Source: Algoriphagus sp. Y33 (GTDB lineage Bacteria; Bacteroidota; Bacteroidia; Cytophagales; Cyclobacteriaceae). Taken from it: DNA of 64,000 nt. The position numbers and the translations under genes are program-made. The notes under the pieces are model-generated. The model did not search any database and was not told where the DNA came from. It was given only the letters and a program-made list of their open reading frames with translations. The stretch lies in contig NZ_CP061947.1 of NCBI RefSeq assembly GCF_014838715.1, positions 4,154,001 through 4,218,000 on the forward strand, given 5' to 3'. Positions within the stretch are counted from its first letter, which is position 1; each line of letters begins with the position of its first letter. Shown here piece by piece: positions 9,569 to 17,982 of this stretch.

Positions 9569-10233
9569 AAATCCTTGGCTACATAACCTATTCCCCGTAC
9601 CGTCTGTATGTAATCTTCATTGGTATTGAAGTTTAGCTTTTTCCTCAGTGAATTCATAAAAACATCAATCACACCCGTATTGTAATCAAAGTGAATATCC
9701 CACACTTTCTCGATAATCTGGGTCCGTCTACATACTTGATTTTTGTTTTTCATCAGGTATTCCAGCAGTGCAAACTCTTTTTGGGTAAGCTGTACTTCTT
9801 CTTCACCCCTGAGCACCAGATGCCTGCCGGTGTAGAGAGTAATAGGCCCAAGAGTATATTTCTCTTCCGAAATATCCCTGGCCCGCAACTGCACCCGGAT
9901 CCGCTCCAATAATTCTTCAAAGTGAAAAGGCTTTTTGATGTAATCATTTGCGCCGGACTGTAATCCTGTGATTGTTTCTTCCACGGTATCTTTTGCAGTA
10001 AGAAAAATGACCGGAGTATTCGGAAATTGCTTTCGGAAATCTATGCATAGCTCCAATCCACTTATGACCGGAAGCATCCAGTCCAATAGCAAAAGATCAT
10101 ACACGCCACTAAGCGACATCTGAAGACCTGTTTGACCATTTTCAGCGATATCCACATGATAGGATTCCTCTTCCAATCCTTGCTTTAAAAATCCGGAAAT
10201 CCCCGGCTCATCTTCTACAACTAGAATTCGCAT
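9565..10233 (-). CDS. OmpR/PhoB-family response regulator, CusR-like
   Basis: This 222-residue regulator has a receiver domain with acidic pocket ED at 7-8, phosphoacceptor Asp51 (LLLLDWMLP) and Lys in TAKD. It is followed by a winged-helix DNA-binding domain (LTQKEFALLEYLMKN, IDVFMNSLRKKL, VRGIGYV). It is the first gene of a minus-strand run with the kinase, pump and adaptor. A matching pair of 18-bp boxes lies upstream of this gene and of the pump gene, so I infer that it controls both its own transcription and the pump. The direct-repeat arrangement of the boxes fits how this family binds DNA. Confidence 0.9.
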   Translation of the reverse strand: MRILVVEDEPGISGFLKQGLEEESYHVDIAENGQTGLQMSLSGVYDLLLLDWMLPVISGLELCIDFRKQFPNTPVIFLTAKDTVEETITGLQSGANDYIKKPFHFEELLERIRVQLRARDISEEKYTLGPITLYTGRHLVLRGEEEVQLTQKEFALLEYLMKNKNQVCRRTQIIEKVWDIHFDYNTGVIDVFMNSLRKKLNFNTNEDYIQTVRGIGYVAKDL

Positions 10234-10661
10234 GATTGCTCTTTTTTAACCACAGAGAGCTCAAAGGTCACGCAAAGGTCCCTGTTATGTTGCCTAACTG
10301 TAAAGAAAAGTCGTACATTTTTTCTCATTGCCCTAAAGGTCTCAGTTGTAATTGATTTTTGCTGCCCAAAAGTTAACAATTCAACCCAAGCCCCGTAATC
10401 CTACAGCTTAAGATTCTCTTAAAGTTTTGAATGAATCTTAAAGTGAGCTTACAGAAAACAGAAAAACACTCAACGAACTCAGTATGTGAGAAAAAAAAAC
10501 ACATACTCACATCCAGCTTCTGGAGAAGCAGTACTACAGAAGAGACAATGCCATTGTTTGGGAGCACTTACCAAAATGAAGAACCAAAATCTGAAGGCTT
10601 GGACCAAATTATATTCTGCGCTACCTGTGCAGACCACCGTGACCACCGTGATGAAAAAAAA
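10234..10661. other. Intergenic region upstream of the two-component genes
   Basis: No gene is supported here. It holds the predicted regulator-dependent promoter (10367-10424), a further half-site CTTAAAG near 10437-10443, and a short ACCACAGAG...CGCAAAG stretch (about 10247-10277) of a kind often dispersed in Bacteroidota intergenic DNA. The overlapping short frames on both strands look random. Confidence 0.6.
10367..10424 (-). promoter_or_regulatory. Predicted autoregulated promoter of the response-regulator gene
   Basis: The box CTTAAGATTCTCTTAAAG (10407-10424) differs at only two of 18 positions from the one at 8177-8194. On the minus strand it is followed after 32 bases by AACTTTTG (10367-10374), a near match to TAnnTTTG. 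The start codon at 10233 lies about 130 bases downstream. Confidence 0.5.
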
Positions 10662-10685
10662 AGACCTTCCGAAATCAGAAGGTCT
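10653..10685 (-). terminator. Rho-independent terminator of the PepSY gene
   Basis: On the minus strand, arms AGACCTTC/GAAGGTCT (10662-10685) with an 8-base loop are followed by nine T. It lies ten bases past the stop codon at 10696. Confidence 0.9.
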
Positions 10686-10695
10686 CTTAAATGCT

Positions 10696-11949
10696 TTATG
10701 CCATTTCTGCCACCTGACGAGCAATAGGCTTTTTCTTAGCCGGTTTTTTCTTCCGCTTATTCCACCAGATCAAGGTTCCCGTAATCGGCAATGAAGTGGC
10801 AATCAAACAGGCCACAAACCAAAGAAATTTGGAGAACTGACCAAAAATATCCCCTACATGCAAAGACTTTACCGACCTACCGATCTGCTGGCGAAAAGGT
10901 AAATCCGAAAATAAATTAGCCTCAGTCACAGATAGGTCCGTTGAAGACAAGGTCAGCTGATCAGCACCGGCTCTGGCAAAAAAACCTGTTCTATACTTAC
11001 TTACACTTACCGGATCAGACGCTTTGGAAGGAATTGAAACTCTGATATTCCCCTCGTAAGGAAGCTCCGCATTGGTTTTTGCAAAAACATCCTCAAGGGA
11101 AAGCATTGGAACTGAAGCTTCTGTATCAGCTATTTCGGGCTTTGCTCCTCCTCTTCTAGGTCCCTCTGCATTTCCGCCTCTGGGCCCCGGGCTCTCCTGA
11201 TAGGTATCCCAAGTCTTTTGCCATCCTTCTCTATACCAAGAGTAGGACCAGAATGGCCCTGTCGCTCCCATTATAAAAAGAAATATCAAAGAGTAAAAAG
11301 CCAATGTATTATGGAGGTCATGATTCACCCGCTTCCAGTTAGCTGACCATTTCACTTTCAATCCTTGTTTCCAGCTTTTTACTTTATTGGGCACCCAAAT
11401 CACAATCCCCGTAATCACCCCCAAAAGAAACAGAAGCGTAGCCACTCCGTTGATAAATCTTCCCAGGTCACGGTTGCCCATACTTTCCAATATTGGTTCT
11501 TCGATCTGGTCCAGAAGCAACCACCTGTGAAGGCTAAACATATACCCCATAAATTCAGCTGTCTGCGTACGATCAGATGTATTGCCTAAAATTTCTGCCG
11601 AATATGGATTTACATAATAGGTGGTGCCCCTTCCCTCTTCCCCTTCTTTTTTCAACGTAAACTGAACACTACGATCAGACTCTTCATTCCACATCAGACC
11701 TACCACCTTCGACTCGGCACTTTGCTCCAGTGAACTCCTCAGTTCGTCGGCCGTCATACGAGGTCCAGTTTCCTCCACGAAATAAAGTTCCGAATCCATA
11801 AACTCTCTGATCTCCGTATTGTACACATAGACAGTTCCGCTGAGACAGACAGCAATAACCACCAGACCGGAAATCAAGCCAGCATATAAATGAATTTGGT
11901 CAAAAATATTTCGGATACTTTTCCAGGCGGTAGACTTTTTTGGCTGCAT
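10696..11949 (-). CDS. PepSY-associated TM-helix protein (putative iron-related reductase)
   Basis: This is a 417-residue inner-membrane protein of the PepSY-TM family. It opens with a cytosolic segment KSIRNIFDQIHLYAGLISG followed by a first helix. Further helices lie at about 160-185 (FINGVATLLFLLGVITGIVIW), 214-235 and near the C-terminus (FLWFVACLIATSLPITGTLIWW), with a periplasmic PepSY-type domain between helices. Conserved histidines near helices (IHLYAGL, SLHRWLL, VNHDLHNTL, SLHVGDIFG) are typical of the family and could bind heme or metal. Members often sit near siderophore receptors and act in reductive iron release, but this is inference. A palindrome of metalloregulator type lies in its promoter. 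The tail is lysine-rich. Confidence 0.82.
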   Translation of the reverse strand: MQPKKSTAWKSIRNIFDQIHLYAGLISGLVVIAVCLSGTVYVYNTEIREFMDSELYFVEETGPRMTADELRSSLEQSAESKVVGLMWNEESDRSVQFTLKKEGEEGRGTTYYVNPYSAEILGNTSDRTQTAEFMGYMFSLHRWLLLDQIEEPILESMGNRDLGRFINGVATLLFLLGVITGIVIWVPNKVKSWKQGLKVKWSANWKRVNHDLHNTLAFYSLIFLFIMGATGPFWSYSWYREGWQKTWDTYQESPGPRGGNAEGPRRGGAKPEIADTEASVPMLSLEDVFAKTNAELPYEGNIRVSIPSKASDPVSVSKYRTGFFARAGADQLTLSSTDLSVTEANLFSDLPFRQQIGRSVKSLHVGDIFGQFSKFLWFVACLIATSLPITGTLIWWNKRKKKPAKKKPIARQVAEMA

Positions 11950-12349
11950 ACAATGGTCAGTTTAAAGGAGGTGAAAATTAATCCAAAGGACAAAAATAAG
12001 GAAGAATTTAATTATTTAGATTTAATCTAATAAAGAATTGAAAAAATCGTAATCTGCCTAAAGAGAGCTACTTCAACCGGTTAGACAGAAGATTGACTTA
12101 CTAAACGCTCTTTATTAAAAACAAGTATTTAATAATCAATCAGTTAACAAAAAATACCCAAAAAACCGCTTATTAAGAAGTGATTTTAAACCCCATTTTT
12201 AAAATTTGAAGCAAATACCTCATCACAATGTTTAATTTAAACCCATTATTTGATATTTTAACGAAAAATGTTCAATTTATCAGAAATTTTTAAACCAGCT
12301 TTTACTAAAATAACACAATCAACAACCAAATCATCAAGTAAAAGACCCC
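11950..12349. other. AT-rich divergent intergenic region
   Basis: About 400 bases without a gene separate the PepSY gene (minus) from the sigma-factor gene (plus). The left part holds the PepSY promoter and palindrome (11991-12030). The remainder is very AT-rich with no clear further signal; the sigma-factor promoter must lie near 12250-12340. Confidence 0.6.
11991..12030 (-). promoter_or_regulatory. PepSY-gene promoter with metalloregulator-like palindrome
   Basis: On the minus strand the -7 element TATTTTTG (11991-11998) matches TAnnTTTG exactly. Eighteen bases upstream lies the perfect 15-bp palindrome TTAGATT-T-AATCTAA (12016-12030), covering where a -33 element would be. Its size and position fit a Fur- or DtxR-type repressor site; the identity of the regulator is inferred. 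Confidence 0.5.
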
Positions 12350-12976
12350 ATGCTCGAAAAAGTGTTAAACCAACAGGAAACCCTAGAAAGAATCAAAAGC
12401 GGCGATGAGTCAGCATTCATTGAAGTATATGACCTTTACTGGAAGCAACTGTTCAATTTCGGCTATAAAAAGCTCAGCAAGAAAGAGATTGTGGAAGGAA
12501 TTGTACAGGAGGTATTTATTGATCTTTGGACCAAACGGGCTAAACTTGAAATTCACACCTCCCTCTCCTCGTATCTATTCACTTCTGTGAATTACAAAAT
12601 CATCAACAAGTACAAATCCCAAAGTATTAGAGACAAATATTCGGAGGAGGAAAAATCCAAAGGAGAACAGAACAGCGCTTCCACCGAAGAAAAAATCCTC
12701 TTCAACGACCTGAAATCAAACATCAAAAAGGTCGTGAGGGAATTCCCCCCACAGCGCAAAAAAGTCTATCAACTTCGTTTTAACAAAGGACTAAGTTATA
12801 TAGAAATCGCCCAAAGCATGGAAATATCAGTAAGCACGGTCGAAAAACACCTGATGCGTGCGTTAAAGGATATTCGGGTCAGTCTAAGAGAACTCACACT
12901 TTCCTCACTGGCATGCGTGGGATCCGATTCTCTTTTCAAACTATTGGATGCCGTATCATTCCCGGTGTTCAGTTAA
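12350..12976 (+). CDS. ECF RNA polymerase sigma factor (FecI/SusC-locus type)
   Basis: This is a 208-residue sigma-70 family protein of the extracytoplasmic-function group. Region 2 is seen at about residues 20-90 (FIEVYDLYWKQLFNFGYKKL, VQEVFIDLW) and region 4 at about 135-180, with the helix-turn-helix LSYIEIAQSMEISVSTVEKHL. The C-terminus has a hydrophobic extension (SSLACVGSDSLFKLL) that also occurs in some Bacteroidota sigma factors. It precedes a FecR-type anti-sigma gene and a SusC gene, so it very likely directs transcription of that locus when the receptor is occupied. The 374-base gap before the anti-sigma gene is larger than usual. Confidence 0.88.
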   Translation: MLEKVLNQQETLERIKSGDESAFIEVYDLYWKQLFNFGYKKLSKKEIVEGIVQEVFIDLWTKRAKLEIHTSLSSYLFTSVNYKIINKYKSQSIRDKYSEEEKSKGEQNSASTEEKILFNDLKSNIKKVVREFPPQRKKVYQLRFNKGLSYIEIAQSMEISVSTVEKHLMRALKDIRVSLRELTLSSLACVGSDSLFKLLDAVSFPVFS

Positions 12977-13350
12977 GTATATTTTATCATTGAAGCAGGT
13001 ACTTCGCAGACAAAGGCAATGGGTCGAAATACCACCTGGAAGTCAGCTTAATTGCATTTTCATAAGTACTCTTTGGTCAAATCTTTTCATATTTCCATTT
13101 CTTCTAGGAATATATCACCTGCCTCACTCCGGTTTTTCGGCATCAATAACGACACTAGCTTAATCCCTTGCATACCCGGAGAGATTCACATGTCACACAA
13201 ATCCCGATTTTTTGTAAAAAAATAAATGAGGGTTAAAAATTGACCTTTTCAATCAAATAAAATGTCAATTCAAAAAATATTGGTTTTTATTCTATTCACA
13301 ATAGAGGATATTCATGTCTGAATTGACATATATAGTATAACACAGAAGTT
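12977..13350. other. Intergenic region between sigma and anti-sigma genes
   Basis: There is no supported gene. Near the right end a 10-bp perfect inverted repeat TGTCAATTCA (13263-13272) / TGAATTGACA (13319-13328) encloses a small hairpin TCTATT-CAC-AATAGA (13291-13305). This could be an operator or a leader structure for the anti-sigma gene, which starts 22 bases later. Confidence 0.6.
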
Positions 13351-14277
13351 ATGACAAAAACCAATCTCCATCTATTTCAAGACAAGAACTCAGAATTTCT
13401 TCCGGGGTCTGAAGATCCTATTGTCCCTGACTTTGTAGGTCAATTGAAGGCGGAAGACCAACAGGCTTTGAAGAAAAAAATATTTGGGGAAATAAAGTCA
13501 GGAATCAGAAAGCACGAGGTAAAGATTAAAGTCAAAAAGCGAATTCTTCATAAAACTAAAATAGCCGCCTCTATCCTGCTTCTGGTTGCGGCAAACATAG
13601 GGCTTTGGCTGGCACTGAAACAGGAAACACAAACCTACAAAACCGGCGCAAATGAGACCCTGGAAACCGAACTTCCTGATGGGTCTACGGTCTTTATGAA
13701 CTCCAATTCATTGCTAACCTATTCCTATTCCTGGGCTTTGGGTTTTGACAGGAAAGTCAAGCTGACAGGAGAAGCCTACTTTGACATTGCAAAAGACACG
13801 GACTCCAAACGATTTGTAATCAATGAAGGAGAGCTCATGGAAGTGGAAGTCTTTGGGACTGAATTCAACTTCAAAAACCAGCACCCCATCCATAAACTGA
13901 CACTTATAGAGGGAAGCGTCAAACTTGGCTACCAAAGTGAAGAGGGTAACACCAACCGTATGGTAGCCCCTGGAGAGACAATAAAATTGAACATAGAAAA
14001 TCATCAAATTGAAACTAAAAAAGTAGCTGATCCAATAAGGCTTCTAGCATGGCAAGACAGAAGGCTGCGGATGCAAGATGAGAGCTTAGAAGATGTGCTC
14101 CGCATAGTGACAGAATTGTACGACATCGAATTACATGATCAAAAAATACCACCAACCACCCAACTTATTTCAGGAAGCTTACCACTAACAGACAATCCAA
14201 ACGAGGTGATCGAAAATATTCAAGTGCTTTTCGATACTAAAATCACCCTAGAACAGAATTCATTAAGAGTACAATAG
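13351..14277 (+). CDS. FecR-family anti-sigma factor
   Basis: This is a 308-residue inner-membrane anti-sigma factor. A basic cytosolic N-terminal part (about 1-70) should bind the sigma factor. One membrane helix follows (TKIAASILLLVAANIGLWLAL, about 70-90). The periplasmic FecR domain has the family pattern TELPDGSTVFMNSNSLLTY, LTGEAYFDI and VEVFGTEFNF. The C-terminal DUF4974-like part (SLEDVLRIVTELYDIELHD ... LPLTDNPNEVIENI) contacts the STN domain of SusC-type receptors. It lies directly upstream of a SusC gene with such an STN domain, which supports signal transfer from the receptor through this protein to the sigma factor. Confidence 0.92.
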   Translation: MTKTNLHLFQDKNSEFLPGSEDPIVPDFVGQLKAEDQQALKKKIFGEIKSGIRKHEVKIKVKKRILHKTKIAASILLLVAANIGLWLALKQETQTYKTGANETLETELPDGSTVFMNSNSLLTYSYSWALGFDRKVKLTGEAYFDIAKDTDSKRFVINEGELMEVEVFGTEFNFKNQHPIHKLTLIEGSVKLGYQSEEGNTNRMVAPGETIKLNIENHQIETKKVADPIRLLAWQDRRLRMQDESLEDVLRIVTELYDIELHDQKIPPTTQLISGSLPLTDNPNEVIENIQVLFDTKITLEQNSLRVQ

Positions 14278-14479
14278 ATTACTGCTTGCCTTTCGGCCGG
14301 ATCGCAAGCATCAACTTTAACCACAGTCAAAATTAGTTCGAGCAAAAGCTTTGGTGAAGACCTACAGCTAAAATCACACTAGTGAGAGCTGGATAACTAT
14401 CCTATTCAGTTCTATGAATGATTAGCAATTGACCCAAAATAAATACGAGTTATCATTCTAACCACTAACCTGTTAATCT

Positions 14480-17400
14480 ATGCTCATCAAATTTACCCGC
14501 TACCTGTTGGTTGCAGGGGTGACGGGAGTGCTGGCACTCCCAATCTCCACAAAAGGCCAAAATCTCACCCAATCTGCCAAAGGCCCAACTTTCGACCAGA
14601 AGTCGGACAGAAAAAACATGGAATCAACGCTAAAGGAGCTCGAAGATCTGTATGCTATATCGATAGCATACCCTTCCTCCCTGATAGATTCAGAAACAAA
14701 GATTCCCGCCGCCATTAACTCCAAGCTTACAGCCGAGGAAAACCTGCAACGCATTCTAAAAGGAAGTAAGCTTCACTTTAGGAAAGGCGCCGGAAACTTT
14801 TATATGCTTGAACAAACAGCAGATGAAGAAGGGACAGCACCTATCACAACAGGCTTCTCCAATCAGCTACCTACCAATACTCTACGAAAAACAGAGCGCA
14901 CCATCCAGGGAGTGGTGCTCGACGATGACCAAATGCCTATTCCCGGCGCAAGTATCTTGATCAAAGGCACCATGAATGGTGTAGTAACCGACATAGACGG
15001 AAAATTCTCTCTGACACTGGCAGACGATAATCCTGATGCAATTCTGACGGTTTCCTTCATAGGATTCACTACCCAGGAGGTAAAAGTCGGAACCACTTCC
15101 ATGTTCACTATCACGCTAGAATCATCAGATTTGGCATTAAATGAAGTAGTCGTCACGGCCTTCGGCCTCGAACGGGACAAAAAAGCCCTGGGATATTCCA
15201 CACAAAGTGTAGATGGAAATGCCCTTACAGAATCTCGTCCCACTAACGTGGCAAACAGTCTCTCAGGACGGGTAGCAGGCGTGCAGGTAACCGGAAATTC
15301 CATGCCGGGCAGTGGAGCCCATATTGTAATTAGAGGATCATCCTCAGTAGGTGGAAATAACGAACCATTGGTGGTGGTGGATGGGGTTCCGTTGGAACAA
15401 AGCTCAAGCAGGCAATATGGAAACGGCCTCTCTGAAATAAGCCCGGACAATATCAAAGAAATGAGCATTCTGAAAGGCCCCACAGCTGCTGCTTTATACG
15501 GTTCTCGTGCGGCCAATGGAGTCATTATGGTTACCACCAAAAACGGGGCAGGGACCAAAGGGCTGGGCATTGAGTTCAACAGCAATATGACTTTTGACAA
15601 CCCGCTAGTTAAGCCGGATTTCCAGAACATTTACGGTGGCGGTGCCGGCTATAGAACTTGGTATGTAGATGGAAGAAATGGATTCGACGCAGACGGCATC
15701 AGGGGAACCGCCGGAGTGGATGAAAGCTGGGGTGCTCCCATGGACGGGAGACTGGTACCGCTTTGGTATTCCGCTCCTGAGAGAGTAGCGTTACTTCCCC
15801 AGCCAAACAACTGGGAGGATTTTTGGGAAACAGGCCAAAGCTTCTCCAATACCGTCGCACTTTCCGGAGGAAATGAGCAGGGAAGTTTCCGTCTGGCCAT
15901 AGGCAGATTGGATCAGACCAGTATTATGGCAGATAATGATTATTACAGAAACAACTTCAAACTAAATACTTCTTATAAATTCATCCCCAAACTCCAGATG
16001 AGTGTGAACGCCGAGTACGTCAAATCAGGTTCAGACAACAGGGGATTTACAGGCAGTCAAGACTTTATTTGGGCTCATAGACATACAGATTATACCAAAT
16101 TGAAAAACTGGGAGGATTACTACGAAGTACAAAGGCAAACTTTCCGGCCTGGAGATGATTACCCCTATGCCAACTGGCAGCATGAATACTTTTCCAATCC
16201 ATTTTTCAACCAAAAATATTTACCCAATTCGAACGAAAAAGACCGTTTGGTGGGAAGTATTGCGCTTAACTATGATATAAGTGAGCATTTCAGCATCATG
16301 GCCAGGTCTGGAACCGACTACTGGAGCGATACCCGAATAAATATCAATAGCGCAGAAAGTTTCAAAAACAATGTCAAAAGATTTGGGTCGTACTCAGAAT
16401 CAGTATTGACCAGTCAAGAGACAAATAGTGATCTGATTTTGACTTTTAACAAAAATCTGACACAAAGGCTTTCTTTGAAAATACAAGCTGGAGGAATACA
16501 CAGGGTCAATAACTATAAAAGCACCGGAGTCAGTGTAGGTCAGCTTACCGTTGATGGACTATACAACTTGGGTAATTATGCTAGCCCGGTAGATCCTTCA
16601 AGTTTGATTAGAAAAAGAGTTGTGAACAGTGCATTTGGCTCAGCACAATTCGGATACAACAATTATTTGTTTCTGGATGTAACCGGAAGAAATGACTGGT
16701 CAAGTACACTTCCAAAATCAAACCTTTCATTCTTCTATCCATCAGTAGCTTTAAGTGCTGTACTGACAGATATTTTCAATGTACAATCTGACTTCCTTTC
16801 ATTTGCAAAAGTCAGAGCCAGCCTTGCTCAGGTTGGTAGCGATGCGGACCCTTACAAAGTGCAGCAAGTATATACTTCCGAAGGTCTTTGGGCCGGAACT
16901 ACTCCTATGTATGCTGAATCAAATGAAATTGCAAATAGGACGCTAAAGCCGGAAACTACAAATGGAAAAGAAGTGGGTTTAGACTTGAGGTTTTTTGAAG
17001 GAAAAGTAGGATTGGATTTCACTTATTACCATCAATCCACATTCAATCAGATCCTAGCAGTGGCCATTTCTTCAGCATCTGGTTATAGCAATCAGATACT
17101 AAATGCAGGCCTTATCACAAACCAAGGAATTGAACTAACAATTAATGCAACTCCTATCAGAACTGCATCAGGGTTCAGTTGGTACACAGCATTGAATTTT
17201 GCTAGAAACCGTAACAAAGTAGAAGAGCTAGCCGAAGGACTGGAAAATTTAATTTTGGCTTCGCAAAACTCTTTGACATCTGAAGCTCGTGTAGGTCAGC
17301 CTTATGGCTCGCTCTATGGAAGAAGGTATTTAAGAAGCCCAGGAGGAGAACTCATTTACAACAATGGCCTACCTATTTTGGAAGAAGGGACTTTTGTTTT

Positions 17401-17953
17401 GGGAAATATCCAACCTGATTGGATTGGGGGCTGGACCAACTCATTTACATACAAAGGCCTTGAAATCAACACCCTAATCGATGTGAAAATGGGCGGGGAT
17501 ATATTTGACGTGGGTACCGGACTCGCAAGAAAAACAGGTCAATACGCCGAAACAACCGCTGGACGTGAAGAGGGAGTAATCGGACAGGGGGTAAAGAACA
17601 TAGGAACTTCAGAGGAGCCTGTGTATGTAGCAAACGACGTAATCGCAAATGCTACTACTTTCTGGAATTCACAGAATCCACGAACCTACCACGAAGCTGG
17701 CATTTTTGACGGCTCCTTTATCAAGCTTCGTGAACTCTCTCTTGGCTATGTATTCCCTAAAAATTTCATGGGTAATAAGTTCATCCAAACCATGAAACTC
17801 TCCTTTGTGGGTCGAAATCTGGCTATTCTTTATAAAAACCATCCGCATATGGATCCGGAAGTAGATATGAAAGGCGGCAATGGACAGGGATTCGCTTATG
17901 GACAAATGCCCACTACACGTAATATGGGATTCAATCTTAATGTGACATTCTGA
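14480..17953 (+). CDS. SusC/RagA-type TonB-linked outer-membrane transporter with STN signalling domain
   Basis: This is a 1157-residue outer-membrane receptor. After a signal peptide (to about residue 27) comes an STN domain (about 37-110), the module that talks to FecR. Next are a carboxypeptidase-regulatory-like beta domain (141-214: IQGVVLDDDQMPIPGASILIKG), a TonB-box-like stretch NEVVVTAFG (221-229), the plug (SLSGRVAGVQV, IRGSSSVGG, GPTAAALYGSRAANGVI) and a 22-strand barrel ending in a terminal Phe (MGFNLNVTF). It imports a substrate with the SusD-like lipoprotein encoded 29 bases downstream. No glycoside hydrolase or sulfatase lies nearby, so a glycan substrate is not supported; the neighbours point to an amino compound, peptide or chelator. 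The substrate is inferred only. Confidence 0.93.
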   Translation: MLIKFTRYLLVAGVTGVLALPISTKGQNLTQSAKGPTFDQKSDRKNMESTLKELEDLYAISIAYPSSLIDSETKIPAAINSKLTAEENLQRILKGSKLHFRKGAGNFYMLEQTADEEGTAPITTGFSNQLPTNTLRKTERTIQGVVLDDDQMPIPGASILIKGTMNGVVTDIDGKFSLTLADDNPDAILTVSFIGFTTQEVKVGTTSMFTITLESSDLALNEVVVTAFGLERDKKALGYSTQSVDGNALTESRPTNVANSLSGRVAGVQVTGNSMPGSGAHIVIRGSSSVGGNNEPLVVVDGVPLEQSSSRQYGNGLSEISPDNIKEMSILKGPTAAALYGSRAANGVIMVTTKNGAGTKGLGIEFNSNMTFDNPLVKPDFQNIYGGGAGYRTWYVDGRNGFDADGIRGTAGVDESWGAPMDGRLVPLWYSAPERVALLPQPNNWEDFWETGQSFSNTVALSGGNEQGSFRLAIGRLDQTSIMADNDYYRNNFKLNTSYKFIPKLQMSVNAEYVKSGSDNRGFTGSQDFIWAHRHTDYTKLKNWEDYYEVQRQTFRPGDDYPYANWQHEYFSNPFFNQKYLPNSNEKDRLVGSIALNYDISEHFSIMARSGTDYWSDTRININSAESFKNNVKRFGSYSESVLTSQETNSDLILTFNKNLTQRLSLKIQAGGIHRVNNYKSTGVSVGQLTVDGLYNLGNYASPVDPSSLIRKRVVNSAFGSAQFGYNNYLFLDVTGRNDWSSTLPKSNLSFFYPSVALSAVLTDIFNVQSDFLSFAKVRASLAQVGSDADPYKVQQVYTSEGLWAGTTPMYAESNEIANRTLKPETTNGKEVGLDLRFFEGKVGLDFTYYHQSTFNQILAVAISSASGYSNQILNAGLITNQGIELTINATPIRTASGFSWYTALNFARNRNKVEELAEGLENLILASQNSLTSEARVGQPYGSLYGRRYLRSPGGELIYNNGLPILEEGTFVLGNIQPDWIGGWTNSFTYKGLEINTLIDVKMGGDIFDVGTGLARKTGQYAETTAGREEGVIGQGVKNIGTSEEPVYVANDVIANATTFWNSQNPRTYHEAGIFDGSFIKLRELSLGYVFPKNFMGNKFIQTMKLSFVGRNLAILYKNHPHMDPEVDMKGGNGQGFAYGQMPTTRNMGFNLNVTF

Positions 17954-17982
17954 CCTAATCTTCTACTTATTAAGAACTTATC

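Noticed and set aside
10431..10794. Overlapping ORFs on both strands between the PepSY and regulator genes
   Set aside because: They cross the PepSY terminator and the predicted operator; no protein features.
12016..12030. Palindrome as a transcription terminator
   Set aside because: It is AT-rich with weak pairing and lies upstream of a promoter element, so an operator is the better reading.
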